Source of the DNA: Microplitis mediator | Lineage: Eukaryota > Arthropoda > Insecta > Hymenoptera > Braconidae | DNA length: 64,000 nucleotides | Direction: 5' to 3' | NCBI RefSeq assembly: GCF_029852145.1 | Contig: NC_079969.1 | Span: forward strand, 10,292,001 to 10,356,000 | Part shown: piece after piece, positions 24,094-36,200 of the stretch | Numbering within the stretch: position 1 is the stretch's first letter | Layout of the letters: each line of letters begins with the position of its first letter | Position numbers and translations under genes: made by a program | Notes under the pieces: generated by a model | What the model was told of the DNA's origin: nothing | The model's database searches: none | What the model saw: the letters and a program-made list of their open reading frames with translations, nothing else

Positions 24094-25543
24094 ATTTAAT
24101 TTTAACCGACATTGATATTGATGAAGACAATAAATCGTAATTAAACTACTTAATTAATAATTTACAGATATTCTAAATGAGATTCTAAAATGACTATATT
24201 CGTTCATGCATGATTATATATAATCATATATGATCATGTATAAACAGATCAAGTTATGTATGATCAGACCTGGCCAATTTTTGGATCTGATCATATATAG
24301 ACAATTATGCATGATCATATATGATTAGGCAAAATCATTTTTTCCCGGGTTGTATGATAATAAAACTTTACATGTTTCTTACTCGGCGTTGAAACTCAAA
24401 CCAACTAAATATTAACTTTTGATTCATTTACTGTCACTCATTAAACGTCAACCTTTGCTGTTATTTTTATTAAAAAAAAAAAAAAACGTTAGATTTGGTC
24501 CAGAACATGTAATATATATATGATACATATATATCATATAACATGTAACACTTTAAGATGGAATGTGGAGAACAATTTGACGGCATTTGAACCCTGGGGC
24601 GTCACTGCACTAACTTTCCAGCAGTTTTTTCGCTCTGGCGATAAAAGTAACGTACGTGCTTCACGTTACCGAGCACAGATTGACACTTTAAATTTACTGA
24701 TGTGTTGTTCTGTTTGATAGCTTTTGTTTCATCAACTTATTATACTTTATAACTTACGATAAATGAAAATATAATAATAAAAATAACTTGATTTTTCTGG
24801 CTATAAACTCATAATTTGAAACGCTCAACTTTTATTGGGAATTATGGGCAAAGTATCAGAAATAGGTTGAAAATATATGAGGGCATTTTATTCTTGATAA
24901 AAAAGGTGTCAATGACTTTTTTTAAAAATTCAATAGTGTATTGTGAATTTCAAATTTGAATAATTAACTTATTTGTGGGAACAAACTTACGGCTATCAGT
25001 TTTTTTCAAACTGAATTTAAAATTTTGGGTTGATTATAAGAGATACGAGAAAAATGATAGGGAGCAGCTTTGTAGAAAATTGAATTCTCTGTGAAATCGG
25101 TATCCGTGATTTTTATAATAAAGCCAATAGTTTAATGAGAATATTGATTTTAAAGAACAAATAAAAGGAAAAAATTTCAGGCTGAAAATATTTTAAATTG
25201 AAAACATGAATTTTCGCTTTATTTCATTATTTTCTCGTTAACTTCCAAGCCGTTTAAAATCTCCAATTAATAAAATAGTTTAAGAAACTAGTGAGTTTTT
25301 ACAATATAATAGACATAACGGTTTTTAAAAATACTGATATAAGTGGAGGTATCATAGAGCGTGGAGTGTTTATAGTGCAGATGTATTATTAACTTGTCCA
25401 AGTCACGTAACAGAGTAAACTTTATAGTATATAGGAGAGCACGGCATATAATATAGTCGCCCGGGTGATTTGGCCAAGGAAATAAATGTTTAAACCGGTT
25501 GATGCGCTCAGCTCGATTTTATCTAGATTATAAAACTAGTATA

Positions 25544-25564
25544 TGTGTGTGTGTGTGTGTGTGT
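25544..25564. repeat. (TG)n microsatellite
   Basis: About ten TG units. Confidence 0.95.
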
Positions 25565-28500
25565 AGTGTGCGCTAAGAAAACCTAGAAGTCGGGTATAGT
25601 ATCAAAGCGATAAGGACAATGACCATACAATGACTTGACATCTTCTCGTTACACTTTTCTGTGGCGCCCAGTGACAAAAAATAATATGATCAAAAACACA
25701 TACAACCGGACAAAAAAAAGTCTGACCAAGATGGACCAACAGACAGGCGGACAGACGGATAGACAAATAGATAAATATCTAAATAAATAAATAAATAGGA
25801 ATAACTTTAGATGAGAAAAAGTGTTTTTTTTTTTTTTTTGTTCGTTTTAAGAATTGGAAACATGTTGAGGGGTAAACACTTTTGCAGAATTGGATTTCGG
25901 GCTTGCATCATTCGTCCATCCTATCGAATCTAATTCGATTTCCCTCTTTCATATCCTACTTGGATTCTTAGCATTTGGACTTGGACTGCGTTTCAAAAAC
26001 TCAATTTTTTTTTTTTTTTTTTTGCGGTAGTTTATCCTCACTTTTGAACTAAGGGCATCGCAGCCACAGCGAATCACGGATCTGATGCAATTTATTCTAT
26101 TTCTGAGGTTTCTTATTTACTCTCTCAATGAATATATACAGTAAGAAGCTGATCGATTTCTCGTTCGCCTGTCGACGAAAATCTTTAGACTCTTACACTT
26201 TTTTTTTAACTATGTGTACTGGTGTATATAATATTTTTTATCGAGGTTTTAATTCAAAAGTATTTAATTTTATGTAAAAAGGATTATCGAGTCCATTCGA
26301 TAGGTTATAAGTTTGTTTTTTAGTTAAATTTATATATAAGTTAATTAAGTATTGAAATTATGCTTAAAAGTTTTCGGGATATTTTTTTCGGAAATTTAAT
26401 GGATTTCGAAGGTCGATGGTATAAATTAATAAATTTTAAAAGTTATGATTTAATAATTTTTAAAAATTTTAATCGATTTTTTAATACTTTTTATTAATGA
26501 TCCAGTTTGAAATTCGATATATCGATTTAAATAAATTCATAAATGATGTAAATAATAATAAAATTTACTTCTCGTATTATATAACTTTGAATTTTTTTGA
26601 TATATATAAAAATTCCATTTCCGTATTACGAAAATTTTAACTTTTATCATGATAGATTTATCGTGTTAAGTAATGGAAAAAGATTGGATAGATGAATAAT
26701 ACGATTGAAAAACCTTCTCTCTTCCTCTCTCTCTCTCTCTTTATCCACCTACACTACAGTATTATTAACAATAATAATAATTCTCTTTGGTACTTTCATC
26801 AGAATTCTCTTTAGCAAGTTTCGATATCACACATGTACCGTTATTTTGATGCGTTGAATGTCAAACGAAATCAGATTTTTAAAAATTTTAAATAAAATAT
26901 TTAATGAAATAAAAATATTAAAAAAAAAAAAAATAATACTCATCACACTGACTCTGACGCTGCGGGGTTTCAATTACCGATGGAAAATAATAAATAAAAA
27001 TGAAAAAAAAATTCTAGACACGTCCGCTAATGAATTTTCTATTACGCGTATGACGTATAGACGTTTTGTTACCGCGAAATAGAGAAAATAAAAATAAAAG
27101 TAAAAGTATGATTTTTTTTAACGATTCTTAAGATTTAAATTAAATTTAAATGTTGAAAGCGTTATTTAGGGCAGAATGGACATGGAATATCAGTGATGAG
27201 AGCTAGTTAAAATCAATAGGTTAGTTGCATATTGGGAGTAGAGGAGCTATGAAGTAGAAGAGAAACGGAAGCGGTATTGTGTACTCGGGCATGGGGATTC
27301 GTATGACCAGAAACACATGTTAGCGATTCAAACTCTGTACGTCGTTATGCTCGGCCGCTAAACACGCTTCTAAGCACGTACAATATACGTATGAATACGC
27401 TAATAGTCGCTGCTAGTATAGACATAACATAACAGGTACAGAGGTACAGAGGAGGCGTATAGGCCGTACAGTTGTACCGAGTAGGTACTCATACTGAGCC
27501 CAGTCGCACTGACTGAGGGAACGTTACGGCCTAGAGTCACTATGCCCATAAGCACATGCATGCACGTACGAATCCACCGGGAACGCGTATGTCGTGCCAA
27601 GAGGCGGAACCAACATGAGTATACACGAAACTCACCACACGATCACAATGCGCCCAATGTTCAAACGGTATTCCCAAATTGCGGTTACTTTTCCCTTTTA
27701 CTAAGATTTTATTATATAATCTTCATTTTACATATTAAAAATTATTTATTTTATGAAAATCGATGGATCATATCTTTAGTATCAAATTTATATACCTATT
27801 GACATTTAAATCGGTTATATAATTAACTATTGATAAATCTCAATACATAAATAAAGTTGATAAAAATAATTACAATAAATAACAAATTTATAAATTAATA
27901 GATACGTCTTGTTTAGCAATTGGATTCAATCGGATTACCGGTAGGACGTGACATGCCAGAATGAGCATGCGTTCACCTGGTACATTGCCAGCCGTCCAGG
28001 TATATCCACATACATACTCCCTCCTTCCACTTTATACATATAAATAAACAGTGTATGCACAGGGATTTATTCCAGCAACTTGGTTTCTGTTCATGTTCAT
28101 TCCATGCGCATTATATTGGGCGTCGAGTACATATACGATTCTCTTTCCTCGTTTAAAACTCTCTAACTCAACTCTCCTCTCCTCTACCCTCCCTTTTTTC
28201 CTCTACTATATATATACAACACATAACACTCTGCACTCTATACAAAACAGTTGATTCTCTTTCCATTACTCCATACAAATACAGTCTATGTATCTGTATC
28301 TATCTATATATGTGTATAAATAAATATATATGCAATAAACTACACAATATACAACCATCGTGCCGCGATTCCGCTCTCGTTACGCGTTTCAACATTTACC
28401 GACAATTATCCATCCCCAGCGGCATATCTGCCGAGCTGTTAATCACCTAGACACCTTATACGGGATTATGTACTGACTACTCCTATGTCAGCTCACTTTT

Positions 28501-31500
28501 TCCAGTTAAGTATCAAGCCCTTTTTAAACTCCATCCATTATTTCACTTTTTTTTACCTCCCACTTCTCTACCGATTTCGCACAATCAGTGCCGGCTCGAA
28601 GGACCAAACTCTATAAATTGATTAATCATCGTTGTGTTTATTTTATCCAATGACTCATTCATTTTCGGATATGATTACTTAGATAGGCGTAATGGTATGT
28701 CGGAAGAATTTGTGCCGAATAATAACGTCGATCCGTTACAAACAGGTTTGGTAACATCCGGAAATAGCATACGAGTTTATTTAATATAATATTTTATAAT
28801 TTTTCATTATTTAATATATCTACTATTTATGCTCGCCGAATGGTTATGCGATTAGTTTGTATATTTATAGACAACCATTAAGTATAAATATAATTATAAA
28901 GCCGGTTCGATTGCTATTGACTCAAGTAATAGATATGCGTGTTTTTTTTTTATCTGTTCAATTTAAAATGGGTTTGATATTGTATTGTGTTGGAAATAGA
29001 GCCCGAGTACTGCCGATGACAGAAACAATTTTACCATGAAAGAAATCACTGAGTCATGTACGATAGATATCTAATTCTTAGACTTTGTAATGTTTTTACT
29101 TATTTTTTTTTTATTGAAATAACTAGTTTTAAATCAATTATTTTTTTTTTTTCGGGGAGAATTTTAATTAATGTTGAGGGGCGTAACTATCAAGTATGCT
29201 GAGTACTATTTAATCAATAAAAATTGTTTTGGTTTCTGTATCAATTTAAAATTGCCGCTTCCTATAAATGACTATTGGAAACATGAAGAAAACTCTCGAA
29301 ACAAATATAAAAACATGCAGAGGTAGGTATCTAGTCTCTGGCAATGGCAATGGTAATAAAAGTCTAGTTTATAAAAGAGACACACGACTCGATTAAGCAT
29401 TCGAGAAATGTTGGTACATGATCGCAACAGAGTCATAGTTGATTTCCCAGTGGTTATTGTGTGGTTGGCAACGACTCCTTACAAAGATGAGATACTCAGA
29501 TGGAATAGAAACCCGACAGAGACAAAGCGGCTCTCGAACCCAAGAAACCTGACGTTAAGTAGAGGACAAAAGTACCAGCTAGTAAAAGAAGACCAAGACT
29601 GAGACCAAGAAGAATAAACTCGCTAGCGTGCATAGTTTCCCGAGCACGCGCTACAGCGGTCGGCATACAATGAGAGGAATATGTCCGTAGGTTACCGCGA
29701 TGAGGTCGTGACTTAGCAATACCAATGTCGGTAAAATACAACTACATCTAGATGAGTTCGGATATTACTTAAAAAGCGGTAGTCGCTTAGAAAAATGTCA
29801 TTAATTTTTTTTCTTCTGATGTCTTTTTTTTTTGGTACCTCTCTACCAAGACGGGGAACAGATAAGAAGTAAATTAATGCTCGAGATGTTGTCCTCGGCT
29901 TACTGGAGAGAATAGTGTCAAAGATAACTATAAACTTTAATACATAGACGAGTTACAGTCTGGAACACACAGTAAAACTAAAACTACTGGCTGTTACTGG
30001 TTTTATACCTTGTGAGCTCTTTCCTCGCCTCCGTTCTCTTGAACAGTTTATGTATCTTCAGGTTGATTCATAGCCGAGGATATCTAGTATTTTATGTTGC
30101 TGGTGTTGATATCGAGGGTGGATCATTTCGGCTGGTGGGTGATACTGGGAGCTGGGATTTTATGCTAACCAGCCGTGCTAACCCGTCTCTCGTTAACAAT
30201 CTTACATGTGATAGTAGGAAAGAAAATGTTATAGAAAGAGAGTAAGAGGTAAGAAGGAAAAGAAGGGAGTTTTTTATGCCCAGGGGATGACACTAGTGTA
30301 TGGTGATCCACCGAGGGATCAGAGAGTCTAGATCCGAGTCAGATTCACCCTGACAATATCGAATATCGAGACTAGACTACCGGGTTTTATGGCCAGAAGG
30401 TATTTCTGCAGATTTGCTTGGACCTTTTTTTTATAACTCCTATACTGTTTCACGATCCATATCTCTTATTTATTACGGCAAAGGCTTTAATCATTTTGTT
30501 ATGATGCTGGTTGAAAATAAACACAGGTTTCCTAGCAAATAAAATGATGAGACTTTTTTTTATTGGTTTTAAGAGACGAACAAATTTATTTCACCAGCTA
30601 GGTAGAGGTGATTCAAAATCAGAATTAGAGTCCGATCACCAGCAAAGTCAAGCTTCAAATTTTGTCTACAAGATCCTGACTTTCCTTTGAAGCTCTTCCT
30701 GATTCCCCATTGAATCAAGCCTATTTAATATAAAAATGAAAGACAATATTATCAATACCGTTATTTTTGATATCTAATACACATCCGATATCAACGCTCT
30801 CAATATTTGCCTACAGCTACTGTCTCAGTTTAGCAATCAACTATCAGGGATCACAGGCTCACACTGTGGATAAGTGCCCAGAGCCTTGAGCAGCTTTGAA
30901 TCCTCCATATGCTGATATTGTCAGCTGACAATAAAAATAAAAGTACTTTATTTAAATTTATTTTATTTTACTGCCTGCTCTTCGCATTTAATTAAATTAT
31001 AATAGAGAAAGAATAAGAACGGGAGCAAGTAAAAAAGTGAGAAACAATATAAGTAAATTACACAAACTGTATATAGGTCAAAGTTGACAAAGATGGATCA
31101 TGACACTAAAGTGAGTTTAGAAGAGTTTCTCGGTAGTTATAATTAAACTTCTTTAACTGTTTCATTTAGATACTGTATTAACTTTTTAGCGTTTTAATTT
31201 AATTATTTAATACAAAGCTTACTTGTAATTAAATACTTAATTTATTATAAATATTAATTATTTATTATATACATGTTTTTTTTTTTTTTTTTTATTAGAA
31301 CTATAAAAAGTTTTAAGCTTTAAAATTATTTTTGTAACAGCGTCACACGTCAATTAGACCTCAAGTTAGAGATATAATTGTTTACTAAAAATTTTTGAAT
31401 TGTTACAAGTGATATTTAATTTATATTTGTTAAAAAATGTGATAAAAATATAAAGAAAGACAAAGAATAGGTATAAAAGAAACCGCGAGAACGAGGATGA

Positions 31501-32416
31501 GGACGAGAATGAGAATGAAGCGAGTTAATGGAAGTAGGATGGATGAAAAGAGCGAAAAGACAAGTCTCTTGTATACGAGGCTGAGTATATATCTGTATAC
31601 ACATATATACACACACACGTATATATATTTATTGTGAGGACATGAAAGCCGTTGAAATAGAAGAGTGAGTAAGAAACACGCGGAAATGGTGACAGTTCGT
31701 GCCGTAGCCATAACAGCGTTGCTATTTTGCCACAGTCTTTTTAAACTTGTCTCTTTTACTTTTTACTCTTTTTAAGCTCTCTTTGCCTGACGTCTCTTTC
31801 ACTTCCTCTTTGCTCGACTTTGTCCTTTCTATCTCTCGTGCTTCACTCGCGACCACCCGAATTACTATCACCAACTACCGGTTTCCACCCGCGTCCTCCT
31901 CTCTCATTCACCGACGCTTTATGTGTACCGATCACCAGCTGAGATACACAAGCTGAATGAGCACAAAAAGCTCCAATGAGATTCGGTTCGCTAAAAAATA
32001 ACCGCAAAGAAGACATAAAAAAGTTTAGATATAAAGGGAGGAAAAGAGCGAGCGAGCGAGAACGGAAAGGGAGACTAACTTTAATTTCCCTGTTAAATAT
32101 GGGCTCATTTGGGGATAAAAAAATCCAAGAGAGTGACAATGAGGTGATAAGAGCGGCTGGGATGGATAACAAATGGCTAATCGTTCCGATTAGAAGGAGG
32201 AAAAGGAAAAAAAAATAAAGGAAAAGAAAAATGTGAGTGTCTTTATGAGGATTCATTGGAACCCTGTCATCAAAACAACTTTAACAGGCTTACACCTGTT
32301 TGGAACACGTTTCAATTAATCTCAATGTCAGCCACAAAATGATGAAGATATATCGCGATGTATCCGCAAGCTGACCGGGCTATAATCGAAGCCAACGTAC
32401 ACGTGAGACAGCTGTG

Positions 32417-32438
32417 CGTGTGTGTGTGTGTGTGTGTG
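32417..32438. repeat. (GT)n microsatellite
   Basis: About eleven GT units, with one GC interruption at the edge, following an E-box-like CAGCTG. Confidence 0.95.
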
Positions 32439-32559
32439 CGAGTGGTACGTGTTATACTGACAGTGGTTTATAATCCGACGTGTAATATCACGTAGCCTTT
32501 GACTTGTGCTATTTATAGCAGGCTAAGGGAGTTTTTTTTACTACGGAATTTAAATGGCG

Positions 32560-32960
32560 AATTTGAAAAAGGGATTTAAGTTTAATTTAAAAGTTTAAAA
32601 TTTTTTTCTGGGTTGATTATTAAAGATGGGATAAAATTGTTAAGGACTTTGTTTTAGGAAATTTAATTCCCTACAAAAAAGATGTCTATCAATTTTACTG
32701 TATCTTTAATTATTTATTTGTAATTTCAAACTAAAGAGTTGGATAAATTTCTTTTAAAATTATTTTAATTAAAAAGTTTGACATTTAAATTGCGGATTAA
32801 TTATTTGAGATAAGATGAAATTTTTATATAACCACGTTTTTCTATAGATAATTTAATTCTCTATAAGAAATATTTATATAATTATTGTAGTTTCTCTGAT
32901 AGTTTAGAGTAAATTTAAAATTCAAAGACTTTAGATTTAATTTTTTTTTTTATTGTTAAC
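32560..32960. repeat. Dispersed self-complementary AT-rich repeat, tandem pair
   Basis: Two copies are visible. The first core is TTAGGAAATTTAATTCCCTA with CAAAAAAG following (about 32654-32682). The second is ATAGATAATTTAATTCTCTA (about 32844-32863). Each is followed by a segment of the type ATC(A)ATTTT-(C/G)TATCT. Confidence 0.7.
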
Positions 32961-33250
32961 GAAAAGTTTCGTTACGGTAATGACTTATATGAAAGCCAAC
33001 TAAAATAAAAGAACGATGTGTTTAACAGTCTCATACACTCTTCCGAAACCGCTGACGCCATTAAATGGACTGCCGAAGCAGTGATCGCATGCAAACCAAA
33101 AACCAAAGCTTTCAAATTAATGCAAATGCACCAAACTCTGATTTAAAAAGAAAAAAAAGGAATTAACGAGCACTTTGAACTTTTAACTTTTGACCTGTCC
33201 ATTGTAGTTGAACCGAATGTAAAGTGATTTGATAGGTCAGCGAGCACGCT

Positions 33251-33282
33251 TATATACGGCCAGATTGAAAGCGCCGTAGGCA
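33251..33282 (+). promoter_or_regulatory. Candidate TATA/initiator pair
   Basis: TATATA begins at 33251 in a GC-richer context, and GCAGTT places a possible +1 A at 33282, 31 bp away, which is the canonical spacing. The next frame of interest is a 42-codon one starting at ATG 33385; it has no recognised domain. There is no supporting exon downstream, so this is a weak call. Confidence 0.25.
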
Positions 33283-33299
33283 GTTGATGAGTTGAAGTG

Positions 33300-36200
33300 A
33301 ACAACTAGATCCCTTCCCAATCTGGGTTCTCATCTAACCAACTACCTGCTTCTAACCCATACATACATGCCCAAGTAATGTGCATATGGCGCAAGGACAA
33401 GCCCATTTGAAGACCGAAATTGCCGAGATTAGACGGGGGAACGTACGGTCTGAATTTCCATTAAGTGTAACAGGAAATGGAGAGCCAGCTCCTGGCCGTC
33501 CTCAGCGTTGATTCTATCTAGAGTTTGCCGTAGCTTCTGGGCCTCTTGGATTCTTGTTGTTAGTTACCTACATTCATGATTCCCTTCCTCCCTTTCCTCT
33601 TTCCACTCGTTCTTGTTTATATCTCGAAAGGATTCTACACCTTCCTGTAGTAACTGGCCTCTAATATCATGTCCCACCACTAAACCGGAATGCACATGGA
33701 TTACAACTTGTATTAATTACGGGCAACATGTATACGTTGGTTAAGATTTCAAATCCAAGCTATACCTAACTTATAGTGCTACCAAGTCGTGAGCAACTCC
33801 GGTGGGAAACTTGTACTTAGGTGCACCAACAACCTAGTCTTATGTCTACAATGAATCAATTAATTTTTTTTTTATTCCTTCCTCTCTTCCCCTCGGTAGA
33901 AATCCATTTTAACAACCACCTTTTAAATCCTAACTGCTTTAACCAATTCTGCAATATCTATTACAAGTTATCGCGTGTCTACAATTACTCACTTAACAGC
34001 TAAATTTGATAACAATTTCAAACAAACTATTCCATTACCTAGTCTTGAATCAGTTATGTCACGAACTCACGATTGTCAACACGAAAATCGACAAGATCCA
34101 TTACAGCACGCTTAGAATTGTCAATACGAAAATCGTGGGGGTATGTTACGTCAGAAATTTATCAGTAAAGATGTCGCTCTTAATTGATTTAGCATAGCTG
34201 GTAAGGAGGACTAAATCCGTTGGCAAGCCCTCTAGGATTTTCGAAATTGCCGGAGGATGACAGGGCAAACTCATTCACTCACTCACTCCAGTCAAGAGCA
34301 CCTTAATCAATAATCTATTCGCTTCTCTATTCCCGAAGCGTCTTGACATCAACCGGCAGGTGGTGAAAAATGTTCTCCCTTACTACGTCCCGATTCCCCA
34401 TCTTGGAATATAAAAGAATCCCATTTTAAAGCAACCGGAAAATTCTATCCGACTTAATAAAAAATGAATTATTTCATTGAGCTTTTTCTCCCCGAAAATC
34501 CTCTTCTTTTAAAACTATAAATTATAAATTATCTAAATCGTCAATCACTATCTAAATATCCAGACTCAGCCCAATCCCCCAATGAAATAAAAATAGAAAT
34601 AAAATTTATTTCCAAGTTAATTTAACCAGATTTCCAATAGGTAAACACAAATGTCATTTTTTTCATCTTGTTAGTGTTGCTACAGCTTTTGATTTATTTG
34701 TCTTTCAGAGCTTTTCTCGCGTCGTTTCACTTTATCTCGTAAATCTAATCCTCTGTCTCTCCACCAACTTTAGCTGACTCGCGGGCCCCCGTTGATTGCC
34801 GCTACCGGATGTTTGCAATATTATTCCCAGTGTCGCATTTATTTTTACGCTTCGCTGCATTTTCTTTCCCTTCCCTGTTCTCCTTTCTTCTCTTTTCTCC
34901 TTTCCGCAAGACTAAACAGGAAGCGGCGTTTTATTTAAAGCGCAATAGCGTTAAATATGTCAGGAAGCTGATGCTTCCAGCATCACATCCATTTGCTCCT
35001 TGCTTTCTCCGTCTGAGGGAGGTTTCCTAGGGCGTGTAAACTCTAGTCGAACAATAACTACGTCCTCGGCCTAGTTAACGAACTTTTCAGATTCGATCCA
35101 CTTCTTCACTACACATACTCGCACACACGTATATTTTATTTTCCTTTCTTACAAACAGATTCTAAAATTTCATTCAGGTATAAAAATACGTCTGTTAAAT
35201 TTGATTTCTTAATGTTAATATTGAAAGAGGGCGCATCTCACTTTTCTATATTTTACATCAGAATAACATGGGAAAAATTTTATTTGCGTCTTCTGATTTA
35301 TACAACTAGCCAACGATGCATCATACAGAAAATAAACAAACATATTTTTGAAGGAAAATAAATGCTTTGCAAAAAAAGCCTCTTATCACTTCATGACAAA
35401 TCTAATTTGTTGAAAGTTATTTAAGGTAAAAGTTAATTTAATGGTAAATTTCGATATTATTTAACTTTTCTGACGATAATATCAGTTTTAGATACAGATC
35501 TACTACTTGAAATTTTATAATCAATCGAAATCAGTCAGAACACAATTATTCTACTAAATTGACGTTTAAATGCAAATATCTAAAAAATATTTCAGAATTT
35601 TAAAACATCGTCAAAGGGCGCATCGCAATTCAACCGTCACATCGAACAATATTTTTTATACAGTTTAAAAAATACTCTATTTTTTTTTAATATATATGTA
35701 TAAAATATGTAACTATCAGTTAAATTACCGAAAAGTAAGCTGTAGTAGACATCAACTAACCTAAAAAAATTTGATATCGAGTAAAAATAATTAAAAACCC
35801 GTTAAGATTTAGGAAAGTTTAACACTCGTTGCCCATTGTTAAAAGAAAGAAAAAAACTCAGCAAGGGTACTAGTGGAAATAAAGAAAATAATAAATAAAA
35901 ACGACTGGACAAGCTGTTGGTTTTTTTAGTGTGCAGGACATGTGTGCGTTAAATTTATTGTCGCGACATCTGTGTCACTGGCCAGCAGTATTCGGATTTT
36001 ATAAGAAGTTTGATAAAACGATACGAGTTGGAATATAAAAGGGATGGTTTTTTATTGTGAATTTCTGTTTAATTTTGGACAACTGGTAGGAACAGACTGA
36101 CTAAATAGGAAAATCGATGGAAGTTTGTGGTCAGAGTCAAGGAAAAGGATTCGATTTGTTGGAAACGAATGTCCGTGTCTGTGGTATAGGATAAAATGGA

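Larger units (their letters stand above)
22928..24349. mobile_element. 1.4-kb TIR element built of palindromic satellite, carrying a 5S-like unit
   Basis: The ends are perfect 36-bp inverted repeats: left 22928-22963 begins CCCGGGAAAAAATGATTTTG, and right 24314-24349 is its reverse complement. The left interior is composed of GATC/ATATAT palindromic units arranged in tandem. The right part holds TA dinucleotides, unique AT-rich sequence, a 5S-rRNA-like segment, a T tract and a second set of palindromic units. No open frame resembles a transposase, so it is non-autonomous. Target-site duplication is uncertain: TT flanks both ends, which is weak evidence. Confidence 0.82.
24350..33240. other. 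Non-coding stretch without a recognised gene
   Basis: It contains a short imperfect hairpin at about 24507-24548 (ACATGT ends, TA interior), dispersed-repeat copies at 24840-25330 and 32560-32960, a TG repeat (25544-25564), long T tracts (25827-25840, 26007-26023), a GT repeat (32417-32438), and many GA- or CT-rich segments. Frames on both strands at 31416-32256 reflect low-complexity sequence and are not supported as genes. Confidence 0.55.

Noticed and set aside
29848..29875. GACGGGGAACAGATAAGAAG resembling the conserved animal miR-184
   Set aside because: Seed and 3' bases differ from the conserved form, and I see no complementary arm nearby to make a hairpin.
31416..32256. Overlapping frames of 66-137 codons on both strands
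   Set aside because: They are low-complexity Ser/Leu/Phe and Lys/Arg-rich translations of CT/GA-biased DNA that mirror each other. No protein family recognised.
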